Below are positions 31,558-41,999 of a DNA stretch of 64,000 nucleotides, one piece after another; the first letter of the stretch is position 1, and the number at the start of each line of letters is the position of its first letter. The notes beneath the pieces were generated by a model. That model was given only the letters and a program-made list of their open reading frames with translations. It was not told the DNA's origin and did not search any database. The position numbers and the translations under genes are program-made. The stretch lies in assembly GCA_963924555.1 (NCBI GenBank), contig OZ004594.1:1364001-1428000 (forward strand), read 5' to 3'. Source of the DNA: Crambe crambe (taxonomy: Eukaryota > Porifera > Demospongiae > Poecilosclerida > Crambeidae).

Positions 31558-34363
31558 CTACATAATAGTTAATGGTCTATCTACAAGGTATAATTTGTAA
31601 CTACAAATCCCATTAAATGAAATACATATTACAGCTTGCTCTATGGCTAAAAGCTGCTATACCCCCACAACATTCGATTATTACTTGATAAATTCATAGC
31701 CCATTGGCACTGCCATTACTAGTCAAAGGTCAAAGTACTGGATCCCCCTTGGGAGAAATTTTGTATCATTACCGTGGATTGTAAACTATGCCAAACTCAA
31801 TGGCAGAATTGAAGGGGATGGAGAAATAGGCTCCCCCGCAGTCACGGATGGACACGACCTTCTCGTTCTTGACAAAGTGGAAGTTATAAATATCACCAGA
31901 AGAAATAACGAATCTGAGAAATCAATTATTTAAATACAAGAATATGTACACTCATATAATATTATGCAACAGTGTGGGAGGATTTTTTAAAAACATTTTT
32001 TGGTGAGTGCTCAAAAGGTAGAGAAGCAAATCTTTTGTGTCTCCCAACAGCTGGCTGATCACTTAAGCAAATGAAGCCACCACACAATATAATGGTTGTT
32101 TAATGTCAGCCCACAAACATTATACAGTAATAGACAGCATGCATAGAACATGTATGCTCCAGTCTAGCATGCATACAGCTAGCTTTCACCATCAATCTTT
32201 TATATAGCACATGCAACCCACATGCAAACCATGAGCAATATGTAATCTTATTACAATAGGCAGGCCAGGCATGTCAATCACGTGATGGCCAGTAAGCTAT
32301 TAAACTAACACATGATCTGTATGTAAGTTATTAAACTAACACATGATCTATTGTGAACACCAAGTGCCAGCCACATGCTATAGCCACAATTAGACCACTA
32401 AACATCAGCTACAAACTTCTATTGAGCCCTAAATGTTTTCTACAAATATATTATTAACCTCACCTCTCCTCTGTTCCACAATAACCTTCCTCCACTTTCA
32501 CACACAAAGGAAGGTAGTGACTGAATCGATGGACAAACTCATACAGGCGCATCGACTGTCCATTAGAAGGGAGTGGTTCCAATTCAGAGAGGGTGAGTAA
32601 GGGTGGTAGTGGCTTCTCTTCCATTTTAGACTTTTCTTTATCTTTGGAGTTTTTCTTCCTCTTAGTGGATCTTCGGGAGGAGGAGGAGCAGGAAGAAGAA
32701 GAAGAGGAGGAGGAAGAGATGAACGAAGAGGAGGGAGGGGAGGAGAAGCCGGTGGGAGGGGACGAGGCTGTGTGTTGCAGGTTCTAGATTAATGTAATAC
32801 ATAATGATTCAAATAATTAAAGGAGTTATAACTTTTTTTACCTTCTTTATGTTGTTAGGTATCTCTTCATATACATGAGCTCTTGGAGTAGGAACAGGCC
32901 TGCGGGGCTTGGTCTCGTTCCCATTCTCGGAAGACGAGGGAGCAAACACGAGGCCTTCGAACTCTCCTTCTCCGTCACTGGTCTGAGTCGGGAGGGAAGG
33001 GGGTGCCCTCTCGTTGACTTCAGCATTGGGGGCTAGTGGTGGAGGTAGAGGAGGAGGGTGATCTGTAGAGTCTGATTTCTTCTGCTGCAATGCAAACACA
33101 TAATATAGTGAGTGTGCATTAATTTTGTGCATTAATTTTGTGCATTATTTACTTCTACACTTAATTAAAGAGGCCAAGTACCGGATAGTATCCATTCACA
33201 ATAGGACTCTGAAAATGGCTACCATACACTGCCTTTCAAATGGAATATTTGCACTTCTAAAACGAGATAGAACCTCTGATTATTCAAATTTTGATTCCCC
33301 GATGTTCAGTAGACGAATTGCACCTTTTGAAGGAACCTAAAGATGCCATACACATTCCTGTTTGTTTGTGTAATCCTATTGACCAGAAACTCCACAAGCC
33401 TTCAAGAGACACAACCAAGTATCCCTATTCATAACCACATTTCAAGGGTGAGCAATTAGTGCTCATCTTCACATAAACTTTGTTCCCATCTGCTATACCT
33501 TGTTGACTGTGGCGTATATATGGATCTGCTTTTTCCCATCCACCTGTTCAGCTGCTTGGGACAAGTCTTCTTTTGACAAGGAGGCGAGGGTTGGTGAAGA
33601 ACTGGATGTGTGTATGGGCTCACGAACAGCATCCGATGAATCATCACTCTTTACATTCTCTTCAGAAGCTAAATTTCAAAGGTGTAACACAAAGTGAAAA
33701 CAGTTGCTATAATTATTATGAATATCTGTGGTAATTACACCACATTCAGCAGCAATGTTGTCCTTGTTAGATTACAATGGAAGACATCTCCCCCTAACCC
33801 CAACCCAGTGCTACAGACACCACAAACTGTGCAAGTATTAACTAGGGTATGGGAGATTTGGCACTCCAATGGACCCTCTCTTTCAGTACTGAAATCTCCA
33901 AGCCACCCACAAGGCAGAGCATAACCAATTTGTGGTTATTCCAAACAACCATCGTAGAGACAGAGATATCCTTCCAATTCATATTGGGAAGGCTGTATGG
34001 ACATATTACATTCAGTATTCAATTTGAAACTGAACATTTTGAAATGTACCCAGACTATGACGGTCCACCAGGTCACCAACAATGACTTTATACACGGAGA
34101 AGAATACCAGGACGCTTGTGTTACAGAGTTTGTACGTACAACTCACCCGTTTTGTGTCCATTCATGAGCAGTGAAGATGTTACAGGATTTTGTGAATTGA
34201 GTTCAAGTGGTGAATGTGGAGGAGAAACTTTGTTCGAATCTTTTGCAGACTGATCACTGCTGTCTGCAGTCTTGGTGTGATCTTGAGACTGCTGAGGTTT
34301 TGTGGACATCTCTGCCTTCACTTCAGCAATAGTTGAATACTGAAAATCAAAATCATCATCCAT
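28805..34363 (-). CDS. GAREM-like adaptor with CABIT and SAM domains
   Basis: Likely cytoplasmic scaffold in receptor-tyrosine-kinase/MAPK signalling, by analogy with vertebrate GAREM. Ten exons (34363-34147, 33668-33499, 33084-32842, 32783-32464, 31913-31773, 31114-30327, 30263-30177, 30121-29471, 29329-29190, 29038-28805) give 996 aa. The first 260 or so residues are disordered, with phospho-Tyr and SH3-type motifs: FQYSTI, IYATVNK, KPRRPVPTPRAHVYEEIPNN. A CABIT domain follows (about 285-625) with LPLCVKVEEGYCG, HFVKNEKVVSIRDCGGAYF and FNSAIEFGIVYNPR. Then comes a proline-rich linker, a short coiled coil near 845-870 (RNYTELQREVQELRKELHYS), and a C-terminal SAM domain (about 920-980: LLEAMNLSQYKEQFMKEQVD). 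CABIT plus SAM is the GAREM arrangement; THEMIS proteins have two CABITs and no SAM. The long tyrosine-bearing N-terminal extension is unusual for GAREM. Confidence 0.88.
31495..31555. repeat. (TC)n microsatellite in a GAREM-like gene intron
   Basis: A pure TC run of about 60 bp in the intron between exons 5 and 6. No exon is visible in the surrounding 31115-31772. Confidence 0.85.
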
Positions 34364-34744
34364 ATTTATAGCAAAACCGACTAGGAAACTCTTCAAAGCG
34401 TTGAGGGGAGAAAAAATATACAACACTCAGTCTCAAATTTATAGTTATGCAGTCTTCCAACTTATTTTCGTAGAAGCTCCTGCTTTTTATCACATCTTGT
34501 TAGACCTAATCCGTTACTGCGATATCAATTAGTAGATATGAATTAGACTGCAAATTCAAACTCATTAATTGCATACCGAACGAACCACACACCAGAAGTG
34601 TCATGCATCGCATGTTGACTCAGCATGCCAAAATCATGCACAATGGCGTGGGCGGTACATGATGGGTGTCTACGCATGCGCGCAGAGGCGGCAGCTATCG
34701 CGTGTGCGTAGGCCACGTTGGAACATTTTCCGGTCCATAAAAAG
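34364..34744. promoter_or_regulatory. Bidirectional promoter, GAREM-like gene and oxygenase 1
   Basis: 381 bp between divergent start codons. It contains ACGCATGCGCGC at 34672-34683, an NRF1-like palindrome about 62 bp before the oxygenase ATG. A recognisable copy of the oxygenase-proximal part (ACGCATGCGCGCAGAG, then GCGTAGGCCACGTT) precedes oxygenase 3, and a shorter piece (GCGTAGGCCACGTT) precedes oxygenase 2. Confidence 0.6.
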
Positions 34745-37700
34745 ATGGCCACCGAAGATTCGATTCCTGTAGTTGACTTTAAAGACGTATTCTCCAGTCA
34801 GGACCTGGCTAGTTGCCCCCAGGTGAAACAGCTCCACTCTGCCTTTACCAAAGTCGGGTTTGTCTTCATCAAGAACCATGGCATTCAGAGAAAACTGGTA
34901 GGAAATCTCTCTGTAAAGCTAGCTAGTATCTTGATCCCTGACACCCAGGAATTCTTGATTGAGCCCCAGACTCAGAGGGTCTGGCCAAGTAGACTTATTG
35001 ACCTTTGGGGGCGGGGTGGGAGGGAATCAAGGGTCTGGTCACCCATTAGGTCTGGCTTAGAGCTAGCTGCTCAATCTTGTGTTCTTAATGCATTAGATAG
35101 ATGATGCATTTCAAACTGCTGTCGACTTTTTTCATCTGCCACTCGAAGTCAAGAAGTCCTGTATCCAGAGAATTAGGGAAAACGAAACAGGAAATGGTGG
35201 CTATGTGGCAATGGAACAAGAAAGGTGATGATTGACAAGACATAATGTATACTATTATAAGATGGGTGACTAATCCCTGGTATTGTGGTTCTGTCGATGC
35301 ATGCAGTGTCAATCCATCCATGCCAGGTGACCTCAAGGAATGTTTTCAGGTCTGCAATATGGAAGATGCTGTAAGTTGTATGACTTACCACTAGTCTTGT
35401 GTGTTGACCCTTTACCAAACACAAAAGGTCGGTGTGCCAGACTACCATACCATAACAAGTCTTGATAGTGAGATTGCTTTTCAAATTTGTAGTTTCATAT
35501 ATTTCTGTTAATTCTAGACACTAAAACCTTTGATCTTTTCATAGAAATTTCCTGATAAAACACTCCCAAACTTCAAAGCAGTTGTTTTCGACCTCTACAA
35601 GTCTTCAATAGCCCTCGCAAATACAGTACTTGAAGCCATGGGTTATGCTCTTCAACTTGATGTATGTTACCTACAACAAGACAAACAGAGTTTCAATGAG
35701 GTGTGTTTTTGAAAATCCAGGATCCACTCTTCTTTGTGAAAAACCACCAAAATGCTGGTCGTTCTGGGAATTTCACTACAGCTCGTCTACTTTACTACCC
35801 TCCAATCTTATCTACAGAGAGCATAAAACCTGGCCAGCTCCGATGTGGGGAACATGTCGACTATGGATCGATTACACTTCTCTTCCAAGATCCTCAGGGA
35901 GGACTTCAGGTAAGCTGGACAATATGGAGTGTGTGAGACAATATCAACAATCCACCATAAGACTGTTTTCCATAAAATTTACCAGGTCGCCACCTTGGGA
36001 AAATATCAAAAAATGGTCTTTTTTCATGAGACCAATGACACTCAAATGTGAACCTAAACCTTTGGCATGATGCCTAGATCCTAAATTGGTAGGTTAAAAC
36101 CTAAATTTGACACAAAAAATCTAGACTTGTTTTCCACAAAATTTATCAGGTCGCCGCCTTGGGAAAATATATCTGAGACCAATGACACTCAAATGTGAAC
36201 CTAACCCTTCGGCATGATGCCTAGATTCATTTAAAACCTAAATTGGTCTGTTAAAACCTAAATTTAACGCAAAAAATTAAGACTCGTTTTCAACAAAATT
36301 TACCAGGTCACCGCCTTGGGAAAATATCGAAAAAATGGCCTTTTTTGTCATGAGATCAATGACACTCAAATGTGAACCTAACCCTTCAGCATGATGCCTA
36401 TATTCATTTAAAACCTAAATTGGTCAGTTAAAACCTAAATTCGACACTAAAAATTAAAACTCATTTTCCACAAAATTTACCAGGTCGCCGCCTTGGGAAA
36501 ATATCGAAAAATGGCCTTTTTTTTCATGAGACCAATGACACTCCAATGTGAACCTAACCCTTCGGCATGATGCCTAGATTCATTTAAAACCTAAATTGAT
36601 CTGTTAAAACCTAAATTTGATGCAAAAAATTAAGACTCATTTTCAAAAAAATTGACCAGGTCGCCGCCTTGGGAAAATATCGAAAAAATATCGAAAAAAT
36701 GGCCTTTTTTGTCATGAGACCAATGACACTCAAATGTGAACCTAACCCTTCGGCATGATGCCTAGATTCATTTAAAACCTAAATTGGTCAGTTAAAACCT
36801 AAATTCGACACAAAGAATTAAAACTCGTTTTCCACAAAATTGACCAGGTCGCTGCCTTGGGAAAATATCGAAAAATGTCATGAGACCAATGACACTTATA
36901 TCGAAAAAATGGCCTTTTTTGTCATGAGATCAACGACACTCAACTGTGAACCTAACCCTTCAGCATGATGCCTAGATTCTAAATTGGTCAGTAAAAACCT
37001 AAATTTGACACCAAAAAATTAAGACTTATTTTCCACAATATTTACCAGGTCGCTGCCTTGGGAAAATATCGAAAAATGGCCTTTTTTGTCATTAGATCAA
37101 TGACACTCAAATATGAACCTAACCCTTCGGCATGATGCCTGGATTCATTTAAAACCTAAACTGGTCAGTTAAAACCTAAATTCGACACAAAAAATTAAAA
37201 CTCGTTTTCCACAAAATTCACCAGGTCGCCGCCTTGGGAAAATATCGAAAAATAGCCTTTTTTTTTATGAGACCAATGACACTCCAATGTGAACCTAACC
37301 CTTCGGCATGATGCCTAGATTCATTTAAAACCTAAATTGGTCTGTTAAAACCTAAATTTGACACAAAAAGTTAAGAATCGTTTTCCACAAAATTTACCAG
37401 GTCACCGCCTTGGGAAAATATCGAAAAAATGGCCTTTTTTGTCATGAGATCAACGACACTCAACTGTGAACCTAACCCTTCGGCATGACACCTAGATTCA
37501 TTTAAAGCCTAAATTGGTCAGTTAAAGGGTTAGGTTCACATTGGAGTGTCATTAGTCTCATGAAAAAACATATTTTGATATTTTCCAAGGTGGCGACCTG
37601 GTGGTAAGAGAGTTTCTTACCTGCCTTTATTACTTGTAGCTTGCTATGTGGTGGTTATAATTAGATCACCTCTATTCAATGCAAAGTTGTAAGGATTTGA

Positions 37701-38083
37701 CTCTATTATAGGTCAAAAAATGCCATGGGGGCTACATTGATGTTCCCTACATGCAGGATGCTGTGCTAGTGAATCTTGGAGCACTGATGCAAAAGTGGAC
37801 CGGTGATAAATATTTAGCCACAGTAAATTTATTATAATGATAATAATGCTATATACAATTTTGAGAACTGCTCTTTTGTGTATTTCTTTAGCCTCACCGA
37901 GTCTTGATACCTGACGATGAATCCAAGCAAAGGAAAGCAAGGCAATCGATAGCTATTTTTTTGCATCCTGATCATGACACATTAGTGAAGTGCATTGACG
38001 GAACTGACAAGTATCCACCCATTACAGCATACCAAGACACTTACAAAAGACTGTTTGACTCTTATGACAAGTCCTTTCAATAG
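34745..38083 (+). CDS. Isopenicillin-N-synthase-like 2OG-Fe(II) oxygenase, copy 1
   Basis: Non-haem iron, 2-oxoglutarate-type dioxygenase; substrate unknown. Seven exons (34745-34897, 35097-35224, 35307-35370, 35545-35661, 35721-35909, 37712-37822, 37892-38083) give 317 aa, the usual length. The N-terminal DIOX_N region reads IPVVDFKDVFSSQD and FVFIKNHGI. The double-stranded beta-helix carries the iron triad His199-x-Asp201 (GEHVDYGSITLLFQDP) and His256 (ATPHRVLIPDD), plus the 2OG or carboxylate-binding Arg271-x-Ser273 (KARQSIAIF). The joint between exons 4 and 5 (ALQLD|DPLFFVK) removes a short in-frame-looking intron. Intron 5 is expanded to 1.8 kb by an inserted repeat element absent from the other two copies. 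Family membership is certain; the reaction could be oxidation, hydroxylation or ring closure. Confidence 0.92.
35960..37602 (+). mobile_element. Fold-back-like element: tandem 156-200-bp units with an inverted end copy
   Basis: Inserted in intron 5 of oxygenase 1. Nine direct units start with ACCAGGTCGCCGCCTTGGGA or a close variant (at about 35981, 36146, 36302, 36479, 36654, 36843, 37044, 37222 and 37397). A partial inverted unit at 37526-37602 reads CCAAGGTGGCGACCTGGT at its outer end. The inverted unit matches the first direct unit best: both have CCACC where the others have CCGCC or similar, and both have ATATCAAAA. The paralogous introns in copies 2 and 3 lack the element: CAATCCACCATA joins directly to GGTAAGGGAGTTTC in copy 2. 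No coding capacity is visible. Confidence 0.85.
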
Positions 38084-38710
38084 CATCATGTGAACTGTTG
38101 ACATTTTTGAACATAAAAGGGACTAGAAGACACTCTCAGTCTCTCACCAACTGAACAAACTGGTTATATACTTTGCTTCTCTTTTTTTTTAAATTTGTGT
38201 ATTCATAATAGCTAAAACAGTTTTGCTAGTTCTCTAGCCAGCGTGCTCTTCACTGAGTCTGTGTATAAAAATATACCAATCATTTCTTATTTGACTCCAA
38301 TATTATAATACCTTTGGTGCTTCTTGTTCTCTGCCCTGTAGTGTTCGATTCATTGCCCAGTTCTTGACCACTTATTCCATGGAGGGTTATGGAATTGGCC
38401 GTTTGACTCACACAAAAGATAGTATTGCCTGCCTTTGGATTCTTGCAAAGAATCACCATCTGTATCAAGTCACTGAGCAAGTGAGCAAAGCCTCGTACCC
38501 TGGCAGAAAAAAAGTGGGGCCTGGGTAACAAGGCTTATTCATTTGCAATGCAAGAAACAGAAACCAATTATCTCTAGGTAATGGATTCTCAGCTCTCTGA
38601 TCCATAAAACTGACTCCTTCACCAAATACCAAAAGGGAAGAACCCACTCTACTCTATTGTCGTTGTGAACTTCCACCCAATACTGCGTAGGCCACGTTCG
38701 ATTTCCCAAG
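38084..38710. other. Spacer between oxygenases 1 and 2
   Basis: No gene. The part at about 38220-38370 resembles the 3' flank of oxygenase 3 (compare AGCGTGCTCTTC with GGCGTGCTCTTTG, and TTCATTGCCCAGTTCTTGAC with TTCATTGCCCAGATCTTGAC), so it belongs to the duplicated unit. The last 25 bp repeat the promoter-proximal GCGTAGGCCACGTT. Confidence 0.6.
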
Positions 38711-40336
38711 ATGGCCACCGAAGATTCGATTCCTGTAGTTGACTTTAAAGACGTATTCTCCAGTAAGGACCTGGCTAGTTGCCCCCAGGTGAAACAGCTC
38801 CACTCTGCCTTTACCAAAATCGGGTTTATCTTCATCAAGAACCATGGCATTCAGAGAAGACTGGTAGGAAATCTCTCTGTAAAACTAGCTAGTATCTTGA
38901 TCCCTGACACTCAGGAGTTCTTGATTGAGCCCCAGACTCAGAGGGTCTGGCCAAGTAGACTTATTGACCTTTGGGGGCGGGGTGGGAGGGAATCAAGGGT
39001 CTGGTCAACCATTAGGTCTGGCTAGAGCTAGCAGCTCAGTCTTGTGTTCTTAATGCATTAGATAGATGATGCCTTTCAAACTGCTGTCGACTTTTTTCAT
39101 CTGCCACTCGAAGTCAAGAAGTCCTGTAAGGAAAATGAAACAGGACATGGTGGCTATATTGCAATGAAACAAGAAAGGTATGTTTGACAAGACGTAATGT
39201 ATGCTAATGAAGATGGGATGGGATTTTTTGTACTAATCCGTATTGTGGTTCTGTTGTTGCATGCAGTGTCAATCCATCTGACCTCAAGGAATGTTTTCAG
39301 GTCTGCAATATGGAAGATGCTGTTGCACGAGATAGAGACTATAGGCTACCACAGCAAGTCTTATACCTCTTCAAATTTGTAGTTTTATACATTTCTGTTG
39401 ATTCTAGACACTAAAACGATCTTTTATAGAAATTTCCTGATAAAGCACTCCCAAACTTCAAAGCAGTTGTTTTCGACCTCTACAAGTCTTCAATAGCCCT
39501 TGCAAATACAATACTTGAAGCCATGGGTTATGCTCTTAAACTTGATGTATGTTACCTACAACATGACAAACAGAGTTTCAATGAGATGATACATGGATTC
39601 TTTCCAGGATCCTCTCTTCTTTGTGAAAAACTACCAAAATGCTGGCCATTCTGGGAATTTCACTACAGCTCGTCTACTTTACTACCCTCCAATCTTATCT
39701 CCAGAGAGCATAAAACCCGGCCAGCTCCGATGTGGGGAACACATCGACTATGGATCGATTACACTTCTCTTCCAAGATCCTCAGGGAGGACTTCAGGTAA
39801 GCTGGACAATAATTATGGAGGTGTGAGACAAATATCAACAATCCACCATAGTTGGTAAGGGAGTTTCTAGAGAGATATGCTACCTGCCTTTCTTACTTGT
39901 ACACCTCTATCACCTCTATTCAATGCAAAGTTGTAAAGGTTTGACTGTATTCTGTTCTATTATAGGTCAAAAAATGCCATGGGGGCTACATTGATGTTCC
40001 CTACATGCAGGATGCTGTGCTAGTGAATCTTGGAGCACTGATGCAAAAGTGTACCGGTGATAAATATTTAGCCACAGTAAATTTATTATAATGATGATAA
40101 TGCTATATACAATTTGAGAACTGCTCTTTTGTGTATTTCTTTAGCCTCACCGAGTCTTGATACCTGACGATGAATCCAAGCAAAGGAAAGCAAGGCAATC
40201 GATAGCTATTTTTGTGCATCCTGATCATGACACATTAGTGCAGTGCATTGACGGATCTGACAAGTATCCACCCATTACAGCATACCAAGACACTTACAAA
40301 AGACTGTTTCACTCTCATGACAAGTCCATCATGTGA
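38711..40336 (+). CDS. Isopenicillin-N-synthase-like 2OG-Fe(II) oxygenase, copy 2, with a damaged splice site
   Basis: Same seven-exon plan as copy 1 (38711-38863, 39062-39177, 39267-39321, 39430-39546, 39608-39796, 39966-40076, 40145-40336), potentially 310 aa. The iron and 2OG residues are intact (GEHIDYGS, TPHRVLIP, KARQSIAIF). Oddities: the donor of exon 3 is lost, because a deletion turned GCT|GTAAGTT into GCTGTTGCACG; exons 2 and 3 have in-frame losses of 12 and 9 bases; and a Trp conserved in copies 1 and 3 (QKWTGDKY) is Cys here. The protein ends DKSIM instead of DKSFQ. Either a weak GT is used, exon 3 is mis-spliced, or the copy is becoming a pseudogene. Confidence 0.75.
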
Positions 40337-40439
40337 ACTGTTGACATTTTTGAACATAAAAGGAGCTAAAATATGCTCTGATAGACAATCTATTCAGTCT
40401 CTCACCAACTGAACTAACTGGTTATATACTTTGCTATTC

Positions 40440-40610
40440 ATAATAGTTAAAGCAGCTTCTCCATCACTGGTCTGAGTTGGGAGGGAAGGAGGTGCCCTCT
40501 TGTTGACTTCAGCATTGGGGGCTAGTGGTGGAGGAGGGTGATCTGTAGAGTCTGATTTCTTCTGCTGCAATGCAAATAGTGAGAGTGCATTAATCTTGTG
40601 CATAACTATT
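40440..40610 (-). pseudogene. Relic of GAREM-like exon 3
   Basis: On the minus strand it reads QKKSDSTDHPPPPLAPNAEV and then NKRAPPSLPTQTSDGEA, nearly identical to the start of exon 3 of the gene at 28805-34363, then breaks off. The following SH3- and SH2-type motifs and all downstream exons are missing. It was duplicated together with the oxygenase promoter region. Confidence 0.85.
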
Positions 40611-41224
40611 GTTATTTTCTGCCTCCTGAATCATCTCATTAGGCTCTCTTCTACACTTAATTAAAGAGGCCAAGTACCATTCACAACAGGACTCTGAAAA
40701 TGGTTGAAAATGGCTACCATACACTACATTCAGCAGCAATGTTGTCCCTGTTAGATCTCAATGGAAGATATCTCCCCCTAACCCCAACCCAGTGCTACAG
40801 ATACCATAAACTGTGCAAATATTAACTAGGGTATGAGAGATTTGGCACTCCAATGGACCTCTCTCTCAGTACTAAAATCTCCAAACCGCAGTATAACCAA
40901 TTATGCAGTGATGTAGCTAAGGATACATTGGGAGACAAGTCATTTTAGGTCTAAAGGTGTCCTTCAATTCATATTGGGAAAGGTTTTCTTTTTCTTTTTT
41001 CTTTTGCTGTATGGACTGAAATATACCCACACGGTGGTGATCATATAGTCTCGCGTAGCCAGACCCGATTCTTTCCCCCGCCCCCAAGAAAAAGGAAAGA
41101 ATCAGGTCTGGCTACATGAGACTAGTGATCATGATGGTCTACCAGGTCACCAACAATGACTTTAGAGTTTTTACTATATGGAGAAGAATACCAGGACCCT
41201 TGTGTTACTGTGTTTGTACGTACA

Positions 41225-41452
41225 ACTCACCTGCTTTGTGTCCATTCACGAGCAGTGGAGACGTTACCAGGATTTTGTGAATCAAGTTCAAGTGGTGAAT
41301 GTGGAGGAGAAACTGTATTCGAATCTTTTTTAGACTGATCACTGCTGTCTAGTCTTGGTGTGATCTTGAGACTGCTGAGGTTTTTTTTAGACATCTCTGC
41401 CTTCACTTCAGCAATAGTGGAATACTGAAAATCAAAATCATCATCCATGTTT
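41225..41452 (-). pseudogene. Relic of GAREM-like exon 1
   Basis: The minus strand still opens with MDDDFDFQYSTIAEVKAEM as in the live gene but then drifts and shifts frame (KKNLSSLKITPRLDSSDQSK against TKPQQSQDHTKTADSSDQSA). The stretch between the two relics also matches GAREM-like intronic sequence (for example AACCCCAACCCAGTGCTACAG near 40780). No exons beyond 3 are present, so it cannot encode the protein. Confidence 0.85.
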
Positions 41453-41703
41453 AGGCAAAACCAATTAAATTTCCTGTTTCTCTTCACAAATCCAATGCTG
41501 TGTGCGAAAACAAAAACACAAGGACTTCCAACTGGACTGAGTTATGTAGCTAGCTAGGTATATTTAATACCTAGTCAGCCTAGCTAACTTGGTCTACATA
41601 AAGCTGTGTGGAGCAAATTCTTTGTTACTTAAGCATCTGTCACAAATTACTCACAATGAGTCTCTCCATTATCTGGCACAGCAAAGAAAAATAAAATTAA
41701 AGT

Positions 41704-41736
<33 letters not shown>

Positions 41737-41885
41737 GGCAAAAATCAATGAGGGACCGGGAGCTGATGAGAAACAGGAAATTTAATTGGTTTGGCCTTAT
41801 AGCAAACAGACTAGTCAAACGTTGAGGGGGGAAAGTATAGCTACAACACTCAGTCTCAGCCAAATCGTGCATATGCACAATGGCT

Positions 41886-41999
41886 ACGCATGCGCGCAGA
41901 GAGCTAGAGAGTACATTTACAGCAGCTAGCTAGCTAGCTAGCTAGCTAGCTCGGCCAGATATCGCGCGTGCGTAGGCCACGTTTCCGGTCCTTAAAAAG
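41886..41999 (+). promoter_or_regulatory. Promoter-proximal region of oxygenase 3
   Basis: ACGCATGCGCGCAGAG at 41886-41901 repeats the element in front of oxygenase 1. A GCTA tract (about 41925-41952) separates it from GCGCGTGCGTAGGCCACG and the ATG at 42000. Confidence 0.5.

Noticed and set aside
35960-37602. CRISPR-like array
   Set aside because: Units are long, diverged and lack conserved short repeats with unique spacers, and the context is a eukaryotic intron.
39523-39858. Read-through protein across the oxygenase exon 4-5 intron
   Set aside because: The open frame continues past the donor but shifts out of the family frame after GFFPGSS; removing the short intron restores the conserved DPLFF segment in all three copies.
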